This document shows, piece after piece, positions 1 to 11,830 of a stretch of 64,000 nucleotides of DNA. The DNA lies in assembly GCA_017979445.1 (NCBI GenBank), contig CM030706.1:27812493-27876492 (forward strand), read 5' to 3'. Position 1 is the first letter of the stretch, and the number at the start of each line of letters is the position of its first letter. Position numbers and translations under genes: made by a program. Source of the stretch: Akebia trifoliata (Eukaryota; Streptophyta; Magnoliopsida; Ranunculales; Lardizabalaceae). The notes below the pieces were generated by a model, which was not told the origin of the DNA, searched no databases, and was given only the letters and a program-made list of their open reading frames with translations.

Positions 1-2206
1 AATCCATGTTGATTTATGTTATAATGTGTTTCACTTTTAATTAGTAATTATTTTAAATTATCATAAGTTTTGATAATTTAATCTTAGTTAAATTATGCTT
101 AATTTTCGATAATTTGATTTAGAATTTTAATATTTATTTATTTAAAAAATAACATAATCTTTTATTATTATAGGTGTTAAATCATATTCACTTTTCGATT
201 TATGGGCATTAGCTTTGTCTGAGTAGATTGAGATAAAAAAGATTCAATACTTATTTTTATTTAAGATTAATGCTATGATGGATTTGACTGATCTAACATT
301 TCTTTTATAGTTTTTGTATTTTATTTTATTTTAGTTTAAATTTCTTCCTAAAAACTGTTTTAATTTGTTAACTTCGAATTCCAATCAATTTTGAATTGAA
401 AGAATAGTTGGATCAACATTGTTTTTATGGATCAATCTTTGTTTGCCAAGATTTTATTGTGTTTTTATTTTTATTTATTTAATCTACACCAAACAAAGAT
501 GTCATTTCTGTGGATTTTTCTTTTAAGAAATTTTGTTGTTGTTGAAGTTAGTGTGGCCACATCATCCAGAAATCCATCTTATTTCAAGAACATGTTATTT
601 ATTGGTAAATTTGGATACTTGTATCCTCATACTATTCTTAAAATGGGTCCACTTATGGACGATAATGCTTCACTACTTCTCGTCAACAATTTTCCAAGTA
701 AACGTATACACGTTGGACAATTTTTTATTTTCATTTTTTGCACTAAATTGGCACATCAAGTGTAAAAACCTTTGTTATTGCTTTTATTGGTATATTTAAG
801 GAATTTGAAGCCTCTTTGCTTCCGGTCACAAATTGATGGGATGCTTGTGTGTACCACGGAACTCCTTTGGTCCACCAACTTGAAGCCAATATTGAAAATT
901 TTTGAGTAATAAGACTTATTCAATATTTTTATAGTCAAACTTGAAGTTATGACATCTTTTGAAAAATTTCCTATAAGAAAATTTTTCATGCCACTTTTGC
1001 CATTATGACCAATTTTTTCGAAATTTGAGCAATCATGGAACTTGATTTTATTGGTATATTTGGACTCATGGATCTCATCTAAGTTTCATAGTAAGGTTCA
1101 CTCAAATTTTTAGTTCATTTTTGGCGCATGTTATATTTCTAGGATTCTCAAAATTTTTACAAATTGACACAATTTGTAAAACATTTTTAGTAATTCTTGA
1201 GAGAGAATTAGAGCAAATGAAATTGATTTTTGGAATCCATAAAACATAAAATATAATAAAAGAATTTCAAAATATTTTTTTGCCCAAAAATGTCCCCCAC
1301 CGACAGTGTCAGAGTTCTGGCTAGCGGCTTATAGTAGCAACTGACAAGAGAGAGAAAAAATAAATAAATAAATTTTTTCTCATGTGTTTTATTCGCCTTT
1401 TGAACTCCTAAACTTGATTCATTTTCGTATATTTCTCATATTTAAATCATTTGGTGAGTATAATGGCCAAACGTGGTCACATGGCACAATTTATGTGTTG
1501 TTAAACTATCTCGTGTAAATGATCTCTACTTTTAGAGTTTAAATTCTTCAAACGTTTGTCATGTCATAATTGCTAAATTCTTATTTGTATATCTTTACTA
1601 GTTTGTTAGCATGTTGTAGAAATGTTTCAATAATAAAATCTTTTTGATATTAATTTTTTATATAGTTGTTCTCTATAGTTAAATCTTTTACAACTGTCAC
1701 GTGTGCATTTGAATGTTCATTGGCATATTGTTTTGCACACGTATGCATGTTACGACACTACTCCTTTTAGTTATACTTTTTATGTGTCAATTATCATGCT
1801 CTGCCTATGCTTTATAGTTATATTATTTTTGACATGTCTCTGTTTGTTTCCACCATGCATTTTGCTTTGATAGTCATATGTATTGTTTGCATGCTTATTT
1901 TTTCCCCTATGCATATTGGTATAGATATTATATTGACATTGGTTTATTACGTCATTTGTCAATTATTGAAAAAAAAGAGGAGAATGTAGTTTTGACCCGT
2001 GCGTACTGTCCTAGTGAATTCTACAGGTAAACCATTCAGAGGGAGCAGTACCTAAGGGGGAGCGAAGTAGTTAGAATCTTAGGTTTTTAAATTTAAACAC
2101 TTTTGTAAGATTCTAATTGAGTTAAAGTGTGTTGGTCATCTCAGAATGTTCCTCAGTTTATTTGGTCTAAATTAGATTTTATCTCGTAATTGACAAATGG
2201 GGAGAT
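1..2206 (+). mobile_element. 3' internal tail of a SIRE-like Ty1/copia element (non-coding)
   Basis: This stretch has no convincing gene; its longest open frames (about 110 codons at 427-765) show no domain. It reads as the AT-rich, non-coding end of an LTR retrotransposon because it runs into a polypurine tract and an LTR-like start (TGTTAG) at 2207. A second purine-rich run, AAGGGGGAGCGAAG, lies near 2053-2066, as often seen upstream of the 3' LTR in copia elements. The lineage call rests on the PPT/LTR start and on the LTR end motif near 11805. Gag and pol would lie to the left of the window. Another type of AT-rich repeat cannot be excluded. Confidence 0.4.
2196..2206 (+). other. Polypurine tract (PPT) of the SIRE-like copia element
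   Basis: AATGGGGAGAT is followed directly by TGTTAG, the usual PPT-to-LTR junction of copia elements, where it primes plus-strand DNA synthesis. Confidence 0.5.
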
Positions 2207-3050
2207 TGTTAGTTCTATATTTTGTAAATCCCGAGACTTAAGTTGAGTATCGGATCGATTTACATTTGAAAACATGTGAAAACTACGGTAAAATCATTCA
2301 ACCTTAAACACATCGACAAAATGCTCCATATGTGTATGGACAAAACCTAAAAAATAATGAGACCAGATAGACCCTCCCCAACACCTAGATGACTGTTAGA
2401 TCAGCTCATATTGGTAAGGAAATCTTATTCCTTGACCTATTCATTCATTAAAACTTTTAGGATTAAAAAATTGTTATCAAGGGTATTTTGATAATTTTAC
2501 CACCCTTAGACCATTACCCACCCTTGGTGAGTGTTGGGAGATCTTATATAGGCAAGATCTACTAAATCCCCAAGTCATTTAATTATCGGACTTCCCGAGA
2601 GTTCAATTTAGCCCGAAATGGATAAAAGGGTATTTGGCTAATTTTACCTACTTAGGCCATGACCCAGCCCTTGGTAAAAGTTTGGAGACCTTCTATTTAG
2701 TAAGATCTACAAAATTTTCGAACAATTTGTTCATTAGAGCTTCTGGGAGCAAGATATGGCTAAAATGACCCAAAAAGACATTTTGGTAATTTTATCGACG
2801 CCACCAAGTAACATAACCAGGGGCGCAGGCATCAAGCACTCTAGTTCCACTGTTGCCACTCGTAGGCCACCAGTAGCATACTCCAATAGTCATATTTTTG
2901 ATTGTTGAGCCTTCGGTGCCACCGATAATAACCACGACACCACTGGTAAGTCTTGAAAACCCCTCCAAATGGCTATAAAATTCATCATTGAGTTTATTTG
3001 TGGGTTCGATCAATAGTTAGAGAACTTGAGCTCTCCCCTCTCCACACTTA
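2207..3050 (+). repeat. Copia LTR, left part, interrupted by a Harbinger transposon
   Basis: The LTR starts with TGTTAG after the PPT and contains a possible TATA element (CTTATATAGG near 2543) with GATCTT and AAGATCT around it. The sequence stops at TTA (3048-3050), where the Harbinger element begins, and appears to resume at 10771-10773 with a second TTA. No protein is encoded. The matching LTR of this element is not in the window, so identity cannot be checked by pairing. Confidence 0.45.
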
Positions 3051-3867
3051 GTGGGTGTTTTTTTATCGCTTTTTAAAGCACTTTTTTACGCTTTTGAGTT
3101 GTGAATTTGCGTCTGCATATCAAATTACAGTTTGACAACAAAATCTACGTTCAAAATTTGCGTTTTTAAACGTAGATATGAAAAGTTGGTAAAAGGCACT
3201 TTTTCAATTTGTGTTTGCGGGAGAATCCAACACCGAAAAACGATTCAGTTGAAAAGATCGTAATGCCCCCGATTTCTTCTCTACTTCTCTTCTTCCCTTT
3301 TCTATGACAGAACCGCACAACATCTCATTTTTTTTCAACATATCACACATCTGTTCTTCTCTTCTTCATCTCTTCTTATAGAAAAAACCTCGCACATCCG
3401 TTCACACATCTGTTCTTCATCTCTCTCTCTTCTTTTCGACGGTTGTAGCTGTTATTGTTGATATAACCTCAGCAGCCCTCTAGATCTTCATCTCGACTGA
3501 ACCTCACACACCACAACCTTCTAGATCTTCTTCTCGACAGATCCTCATAAAGTCCTAACCCTCAGCCATTTTTACCCTTTTGTTCTTGATAGAAGTTCAC
3601 ACAGCAATAACATTCAAGTGCTTCAACAGCAACACCAACTTCTCCGACGAGCCGATCTAGACACCATCTTATTTTGCGAAGATCGTTCAAGTATACGCTC
3701 TCTCTCTCTTTACCAAAGAAACCCTTGATTTAAAAATCCTCGATTTGGAAGCCCTCGATTTGGAAACTCTCGATTTGAAGATGAAAAACCCTCGATTTGT
3801 ATTTAAAAAATAATTAATTTTCATCTTTAAAATCAATGGTTTTGGTTGATAGCATATTTATAAATTG

Positions 3868-4622
3868 AATCGAATGTTATCGGGTATTCGATAATCAAAT
3901 TTATAAATTTTTTTAAATCGAATGTTATCGGGTATTCAATAATTAAATTTATAAATCGAATATTATTAGGTATTTGATAATTTAATTTATAAATTTATAA
4001 AATTTTTTAATAAATTGAATCGAATATTATTCGGTATTTGATAATCAAATTTAAAAATTTATACTTTTTTTTTATAAATCGATTCAAATATTATCGGGAA
4101 TTCGATAGTCAAATTTATAAATTTATAAAAAAAAATTTAAATCGAATATTATCGAGTATTCAATAATCAAATTTATAAATTGTTTGATGTGTTCAAATCA
4201 AATATTATCGGGTATTCGATAATCTAATTTATAAATTTATAAAATTGTTTGATACATTCGTATCGAATATTATCGGTTATTCGATAATATAATTTATAAA
4301 TTTTAAAATATTTTTAATAAATTGAATCAAATATTATCGGGTATTCGATAATCTAAAATTTATAAATTTTTTTGATGCATTTGAATCGAATATTATCGGG
4401 TATTCGATAATCTAATTTATAAATATTTAAATTTTTTTAATAGATGGAATCGAATATTATCAGGTATTCCATAATCAAATTTATAATTTTATAATTTTAT
4501 AATTTTTTTTTAAATCGAATATTATCGGGTATTCGATAAGCATTATATAATAAATTTATATATATATAATTATAAATTGAATATTATCGGGTGTTCGATA
4601 ATCTAATTTATCAATTTATAAT
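3868..4622 (+). repeat. Array of about 13 tandem units, each with a short dyad
   Basis: The unit averages 58 bp, with a conserved core close to ATTATCGGGTATTCGATAAT followed by a variable AT-rich spacer containing TTTATAAATTT. The core is an inverted repeat: ATTATCG and CGATAAT are perfect complements around GGTATT. Starts of successive units fall near 3868, 3918, 3956, 4019, 4084, 4141, 4196, 4261, 4325, 4385, 4449, 4514 and 4579. A lone degenerate copy sits near 5312. Spacer length varies while the core is kept. Confidence 0.9.
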
Positions 4623-5376
4623 AGTGTTGATCCTTTGCATATCTACCTGATGTTTATTTTTGGGATCTCTGCTTTCTCTTTGAAACTTTTCTGAAGCTAC
4701 GCTCTTGGATTTCTCATCCATTTCGTTACTCATGTCAGGCTTCTTTTATAAGATCTTGAATCTTCAATAGCCATCGCCATGTGCTTGAACAACATCGATA
4801 CGGTTGGATAGAGCCTCACATAACACAATCCTCTTTTACTGAACAAATCCTCACAAAATCCTAACCCCCAGTAACCCACCTTCAACATCAGTCGATCTTG
4901 ACACCAGCTTCTCCTACGACGATTGTTCAGGTATCCTTGACATTTATCAATTCAATGAAATCTTTTTGTGAAATTTTGAGTTTTAAAGTTTAAATATTTG
5001 AATCATGTTTGTTGGATGTTCTAGAACTGTGATGGTTTTTTTTAAGTTTGAACTGTAATGTTGTTTGATATTTCTGTTTGGTCATGGTTGTCGCTAATTG
5101 AAAGATTGTTAGAAGGGTTTTTGATATTTTTTATTTATTTATGGAACTTTGGATTTGTGGATGACATCTTCAAAGTTTTCCACAAAATGTTACTAATTTT
5201 TTTATGAAGATTGTGCCAAATTTCAAATTTGAAAGAGAACTTAGCAAGTGTAACTTGTATGTTCTTTCAATGGAGTTGTTTTGTTTGAAGAAATGGATAT
5301 TGGGTATTTTAATCGAATGTTATTGGGTATTTGATTATCTAATTTATACATTTTTAAAAAATATTACACACATACA

Positions 5377-5562
5377 CATTAATTACTGTTCTCTATACAG
5401 TCAAAGATTGAGAACATAGAGCTTCCTCACCGTGGGACTGAGAATTGTACTTTTTTCTGGCTATCTATAGGATAACTTGACATCGCCTCCTGATTTTTCT
5501 CTTTGATTAAACATTGTGCAAAAGTCAAAATATATGTGCTTTTCTTTAATTTACACATGCAC

Positions 5563-5600
<38 letters not shown>

Positions 5601-5950
5601 CAATTATTGTATTCTGTACAGTCAAAGATTAAGAACACAGGGCTCCCTCATCGTGTGACTAAGAACTGTGCATTTTTCCAATTATCTATAGGATAACCTA
5701 ACATCGCCTCGTGGTTTTTCTCTTTGATTATACATTGTGCAAAAGTCAAAATATATATGTATGCTTTTCTTTAACTTACATACGCACACACACACACACA
5801 CATCAATTACTGTATTTTATATAATAAAATATTGAAAACACATAACTCCCTTACTGTGGGACTGAGAACTATGCATTTTTTAGACTATCTATAGGACCTG
5901 ACATTGCCTCCTAGTTTCTCTCTTTGATTATACACTATGCAAAAGTCAAA
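5377..5950 (+). repeat. Three tandem copies of a roughly 210-bp unit with (CA)n
   Basis: Copies start near 5377, 5599 and 5803. Each includes a CAATTACTGT-like start, CAAAGATTGAGAACA, a GTGGGACTGAGAA block, CTATCTATAGGA, and an AAAAGTCAAAAT end. CA microsatellites fall between copies at 5558-5599 and 5784-5802, so the unit probably spread together with the CA tract by slippage or unequal exchange. Confidence 0.85.
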
Positions 5951-6522
5951 ATTACAAATCAAAATGGGGCAATGCTATGTTTAAATAGATCATGATATAA
6001 AAATGGGGCAAGGCTATGATTATGATTTTTATTAACTATGATCGTTTTTTGTAATTGTATTTTTAGATCTATAATTATAGTAGTTTTAGATCATTGTTCA
6101 GGCAATGAATCATGTTACAGTAGTTTAAATTGTGTAGTCATAATACGTGGAGTCATTTTATATTGCATACATACTCATGTATACTTGTACTAATTTTACA
6201 ATATGGATGGTTTAGTAGTTTGTTTGGATTATTTATGTATGGATGTTGAATTCTATTTCAGAAGTTAATTAATAACAAGCTAAACTCGAAAGATTGACAT
6301 TTCAACGGTTATTTACTCAATTGTTGTTTCTATATCTGGTTCTGTTTAGTAATGCAATCTAGCTTGTTTATGAAAGTGCAATCCAATACTTTTATTATTC
6401 CTGCTTATTTTGCAATTTTTTTTGTTGGTGAACTAAAGATGTTACAAAAGAATAATGATGAAGTTGAAGTATAATATGACATGTTCCGTTCCATGCACTA
6501 CTCTTGTTTTTACCATTGGCAG

Positions 6523-7560
6523 ATGGAAGATAACAATTCAAAGAGTGCAAAAATAGATTGGACACCCAAACAACATGAAGTTTAACTCGATATATGCTAT
6601 GAATTAGTTAAAAAGGGGAGGAGACCACATGATAAAATCAGATATGAAACCTTGGTAAAGGAGTTTAAAGAAATAACTAGCATTTACTATGAAAGAGGGC
6701 AAATGAAAAACAAGTGGGATAGACAAAAAAGACTTTGGGGATGTTGGAATAAGATTTGCACAAATACTGACGTCTCTTATGATATTAAGACCGACATATT
6801 AGATGCAAGTGAAGAGTGGTGGGATGAGTGGTTAGAGGTATATTTTTTGTTACTTTTTTATTTTATTTATTTTAAAAAAAATTATTTCTTTTATATATAA
6901 TTTAGGATTTTTATTTTTTAAAGCATCATCCAAAAGATGCAATATTCCGAACAAATCCTCTGAAGTTTACACAGCAATTAGACATCTTTGGAGGCACATA
7001 TGCTACTGGTAGTTGGATGTGGTCACCTGCATATGGTACAATGCCATCTACATCAGCACCTCAAGAAGAGAATCTTGATGTAAATGATTTAGATGATGTC
7101 ATGAAGACCCAGCCCCCAGAGTCTTAAATACCTCTAGACTTTACTTCTGATGATGCTGATGAGTTTCAAGATGATGTTACTCCTACTGTACCCCCACCCA
7201 CAAACCTTATTCGACGCAGAAGTGGCGATACTTTACAACCTCAAGGTCATAGGTAGAAGATGACTACTGCTATGCGAATTGGTCAGTTATTGGAGTAGCT
7301 CGTAGATGTAGTTTACAGTCAGACATCTACTTTTAGCAATCTCACTCCTATTAAGAAAGACAGTATTCAAGAGTCAATTGACCTCTTAGACTAGCTAACA
7401 AATGTAACCCCCAACGGTGATCTTTATCATTTTGCATTGAAGATGTTTATGAAGAACAAGAAATTCAGATAGGTTTTTTGTGGGTTACGATCAGTAGAAA
7501 TTCATCTTAGGTGGTTGGAGAGCGAGATGGTTGATTTTTTGGATGGGAGAGATTTTTAGA
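6523..7560 (+). pseudogene. Harbinger ORF1, Myb/SANT-like DNA-binding protein (broken)
   Basis: The translation from ATG 6523 starts MEDNNSKSAKIDWTPKQHEV, then hits a stop, then continues with an L10-interacting Myb/trihelix pattern: WDRQKRLWGCWNKI and SEEWWDEWLE. A likely intron (GT at 6838, AG near 6904) is followed by a second exon with DFYFLKHHPKDAIFRT and GGTYATGSWMWSP, an acidic linker, and a C-terminal part with several in-frame stops (near 7126, 7254, 7298, 7394, 7470). In PIF/Harbinger elements this protein helps the transposase bind the element ends and enter the nucleus. An AG directly precedes the ATG, so a 5' UTR intron is likely. Several stops make it non-functional; a host Myb-like gene is unlikely given the transposase downstream. 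Confidence 0.75.
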
Positions 7561-7907
7561 CATTTTTTTTCATGTTACTTTTATATTTATGTTGGTTTTA
7601 TTATACACCCATAGGGTGCAATAAACTTTGGTTACTTTTTGCACCTATAGGATGTAATATACATTGCTTACTTTTTGTACCAATATGGTGCAATATATTC
7701 TGTTAGATATATATTATATTTTCTGTTGAATGTATATTATATTTTCTGTTAGATGGATATATTATTTTCTGTTGGATGGATATTGTGATTAATATTGTAG
7801 ATGATAAGTTTTGTTGTATATGGTGGATATCATTTAATTGTGTTTTCTATATTATGTATCATAAGTTGAGTGTATATACCACTAATATGGATTCATAAAT
7901 AGGTCAT

Positions 7908-9290
7908 ATGGATTCAGATGTTGATACCATAAATACTATCGATTCAGATGATGATACGACTGATACCATTGATTCAAATAGTGATACTAGTAATACTGTT
8001 GAGTCAATGTTTTAATTATAGTAACGAGAAGAGTTGTCTTAGGTTCCTTATTTTATTGCGAGAATTTCTTAAATAGGGAGGAACATAGTAATTTTCAGTA
8101 CAAGGGGATTGACTTTGTGTAGAAAATACTGAATGATAATACGACGTGCCATGTACTATTTATAATGGAAAGCCATGTATTTGTAAATCTGTGTTCCATT
8201 TTGGAGGAATGATGTCTATTAAAGATGCAACGATATCTTATTATTCAAGAACAAGTAGCAATGTTTGTATTCATGATAGGACATAATCAAAGACAAAGAC
8301 TAATCGCAAATCGTTTCGTTCACTCACTTGAAACGGTTAGCAAGTATTTCAACATAGTTCTTTTGATGATTGTGAAGTTGTCAATGTCTTAATTGTACCT
8401 CCCGACCTCAATAAAATTTTACCGCACATCTGTAACAATCTTTGTTTTTTGCCCTATTTTAAGGTGATTTCTTATATATATATATATATACTTTAAATAT
8501 ATTTATTTTATTAATTAATATTTATATATTAATATAATTTAAAAATCTGTAAGGTTGTATTGGAACGATAGATGGAACACACGTTAGTGCATTTGTACCA
8601 ATAACACAACAAGTGCAATATCGAGGATATAAGGGACTCACACAAAATAACATGTTCGTTTGACATATTATTCACTCATGTGGTGGTTGGTTGGGAATGG
8701 TCGGCTAATGATTCACGTGTCTTCCTTGAGAGATTGAATATTCTCAATTTAAATTTTCACATCCTCCACCAGGTCTGTTTTTAAAAGTTTGTCAATTATA
8801 TGTGTTTATATTAAATCTTAGAAATTAATTTTTTTGGATAATAGGTAAATATTATCTGGTAGATGCTAGATACCCACTTATAAATGGTTATCTTGTACCT
8901 TATTAAGGTATTCAATACAATCTACAAGACTATAGGAGATCACGCTCAAATGTTAAAAAAGAACTATTCAATCATTTACATTCTTTACTTTGGAACGTGA
9001 TCGAATAAACTTTTGAGATTTTGAAGGCAAAATGACCAATCTTGAAGTTGATGCATTCATATAATTTGGATAAACAACGAAACATTGTTGTTGCTTGCAT
9101 GACATTGCACAATTTTATCAGAAAACATACGATTGTTGATGAAGAATTTGTTCGATACGAGGAAGAATGAGCAATGAAAGAGGAAGAATATATCACTAAT
9201 CAAGAGTATCTCCTATCAATAAGTCGTCAGAGTCAACAAATAATAAAAATACATAGGGATTCAATAGCTGATGTCATTTTTACTTGCAAT
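7908..9290 (+). pseudogene. Harbinger transposase (DDE_Tnp_4), broken
   Basis: A start MDSDVDTINTIDSDDD at 7908 is followed by broken exons. The catalytic triad of plant Harbinger transposases can be read in three blocks: GTIDGTHV (first Asp at 8571), GWEWSANDSRVFLE (second Asp at 8710) and WNVIE followed by a stop and TFEILK (Glu at 9003). KYYLVDARYPLINGYLVPY and VVACMTLHNFIRKH are further family motifs. Reading between the blocks needs changes of frame, stops replace residues in HSLLWNVIE-TFEILK and PY-GIQY, and AT-rich gaps at about 8461-8550 and 8781-8843 look like introns. The enzyme would have cut and pasted the element at TTA-like sites. It is certainly inactive here. Confidence 0.8.
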
Positions 9291-9910
9291 AATTTATACA
9301 TTTTCATATTATATTTTTTTACTTTGTATTGTACATGTAAATACTATTATTCGATGTTGGGATAAAGATTATACTACTTTTAAGTATATTTTCAAGATTC
9401 CATGCTTATTTATTTATGTTTTTGTGTATGATGAATAGCATTAATGACAAATTATGCATATCCACCATGTTGTTCATGTGATTGAGTAATGACATTAGTC
9501 ACATCTAAAACAACATAAAATTATGGAAAGATGTTTTATAGGTTTCAATCTTGACAGGTAATATCTCATTGATATTAATGTTGGGTGCGTATTTATATAA
9601 TTAGATTGATATTAATTCAAGTGTTATTTTACTTTATAGAGACATGCAAAGTCTTTTGTATGGGCAGATGAAGTTGACATTATCAATGATAATGTTACTC
9701 AAGATAAAATACTAAAGTCAAATAAGAAGAATTAAAAATATATTTTGTATGCATTTGTTGGATGTATATTTTTCATGTTTTTATTTATTTCAACTTTACT
9801 TATTATATTAGCTATGATTATTATGTTTAAATGATGCCAGAATATAAATGAGATGTTATGTGGATGTGTTATGTATATACGATGTAATGTGGATGTATTA
9901 TGTATATACG

Positions 9911-10605
9911 ATGTTGGATTGCGTATTATGCAAGTATTTTATTTATCAAGAAAATTTCTTATGTCCATTTTTAAGAGGAGATGCTGTCGAAGTTTCTATA
10001 GAATTATAAATTTTTTATAATTTTTTAAAGAATTATAAATTTTTAAAATTAAAATAATTGTTTTTATAAATTTTTAATATAAATTTATTATATATCTATA
10101 TATATATATAATGTAATTATATAGTTATAAGGGTATTCTGGTAATTTTTTATGCATTATGGGTGTATTATATTTGATTGCGTATTTTGTTTATTAGGAAA
10201 ATTCATATGTCCATTTTTAAGAGGAGATGCTGTCGAAATTTCTATAGAATTATAAATTTTTTATAATTTTTTAAAGAATTATAAACTTTTTAAAATTAAA
10301 ATAATTGTTTTTATAAATTTATATATATATATATATATGGTAATTTTTGATGCATTTTGAGTGCACTATGTTGGATTGCATATTATGCAGGTATTTTGTT
10401 CATCAGGAAAATTTCATATATCCAGTTTTAAGAGGAGATGCATTATAATTTTTTTATAATTTTTTAAAGAGTTATAAACTTTTTAAAATTAAAATAATTA
10501 TTTTTATAAATTTATTATATATATATATATATAATGTAATTATATATTTATAAGGGTATTATAGTAAATTTTTATGCATTCTAGGTGTACTATCAACCTT
10601 CAGGG
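9911..10605 (+). repeat. Three tandem copies of a 200-250 bp AT-rich unit
   Basis: The block ATGTCCATTTTTAAGAGGAG occurs at 9961 and 10207, and a variant (ATATCCAGTTTTAAGAGGAG) near 10417. Each is preceded by TTGGATTGCGTATTATGC-like sequence and followed by AATTATAAATTTTTTATAA, a TATATATA run and, in two copies, AAGGGTATT. The third copy is shortened. It lies in the subterminal part of the Harbinger element. A smaller 33-bp duplication is at about 9850-9915. Confidence 0.85.
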
Positions 10606-10773
10606 TATTCTAGTCATTTTATCCTAATACAGTAGATTTCAGAAGTTGTATCAAACAATAATTACCAGATTCTGGTAAACTGCACAACACTTTTACAAAG
10701 CTCTATCAAGCAAGCTTTTCAGTGTTTCAACTTCTGCCAACAGATTCAGGCAGTTGTATCAAACGGGGCCTTA

Positions 10774-11830
10774 TAGAGTTTTCTTTACACCTTGGAAGAT
10801 TTTGTCTTGGTTGAATGCACCCTCAAGCCAAGCAACCTCCATGAGAGCTTAACATTAGGTGAGCCTACCCTCAACCTATCTAGATCTCTCACTTGATCCC
10901 ACTACAACCATCAAACTTTTCCTTGTACACACATTGGTAGACTTAAGAAGCAAGGAGCAAAATGTGAAGTTGGAATTAATGAAATCAAGGACATGAAGAC
11001 CTCAAGCATCAAAGTGAAAGATTCATCAATTTAGGCATCCTTGATTCGTCTTCACTTACCTCTTCATCACCTTGCACGTATTAGTACATTCAAAAAGCAA
11101 TGAACAAAAAGAGAAGATGGAAAGAATGATTATAATGAGTCGATAAACTCGAAAATTTGATTAGAAGATCCAACCGTCGAGACGCACTTGTGAGCTTAAG
11201 GATTCAAAGAACTTAAGATCGTCATTGACAAACCTTAAGTGTCGATGTGAACCATAAACCTCATTCGTTAGTGAACATCAAGACCTTTGCGAATGTGACC
11301 TTGGGAGTGGATGTAGGTACATTGCCGATTTACTATAAATTGTTTGTCTCGTGTTTGTGAAAATACTTTCATCAATTTACACTTAAATGAATGCATGCTA
11401 TGAATGAATATTATGTTATGTATGACATGTCATCATTGTTTAGATTCTAAGTCAACTTCAATTGCATTGCAACCTTGAGATAAGCTATGAGAATGGATGT
11501 ATGCATATTACCGATCCATTAGATGTCTTATGTCTCGTGCATGGTTTATGATTCCTTATTTTACACTTAAATACTTTGAATGTCATGAGATGCCATGAAT
11601 GCCGAATAGGTAAATCTTATATGAATAGATTGTTAAATGACATGATAAAATGAATGTTTAAATTTCAAGTGTATTTTCATTAAATACAATTTAGAGACAT
11701 AAGTGCAAAATTCGAGGATTGGTGAATGACTTAGAACAAATAGTCACATTATTAATCTAAGTTAAAATTTGGATAAATTGAATAAAATTTTAATTATCCT
11801 ATTCACCTCCCTCTAAGACTAGATATGATA
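10774..11830 (+). repeat. Copia LTR, right part (resumes after the Harbinger)
   Basis: The sequence continues the LTR that stopped at 3050 and is non-coding. Near 11795-11815 it has TTATCCTATTCACCTCCCTCT, close to the U5-end motif of SIRE/Maximus-type copia LTRs. The LTR end is placed near 11830 only approximately; no clear terminal CA plus target duplication was found. Confidence 0.35.

Larger units (their letters stand above)
3051..10770 (+). mobile_element. PIF/Harbinger DNA transposon, degenerate, about 7.7 kb
   Basis: The element is bounded by TTA at 3048-3050 and 10771-10773, the 3-bp target duplication typical of PIF/Harbinger. The left end reads GTGGGTGTTTTTTTATC; the right end, on the minus strand, reads GGCCCCGTTTGATACAAC. 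These resemble each other only loosely, so the exact ends are less sure than the contents. Inside, on the plus strand, are the two genes that define the superfamily: a Myb/SANT-like ORF1 (6523-7560) and a DDE_Tnp_4 transposase (7908-9290). Both have stop codons, so the copy is dead. At 7.7 kb it is longer than most plant Harbingers because of three tandem-repeat blocks (3868-4622, 5377-5950, 9911-10605). A possible 5' UTR/intron segment is duplicated around the first block (3470-3700 and 4790-4935 are similar). Confidence 0.7.

Noticed and set aside
427..799. Two overlapping plus-strand open frames of about 90-110 codons
   Set aside because: No recognisable domain, AT-driven composition, and located in non-coding retrotransposon tail.
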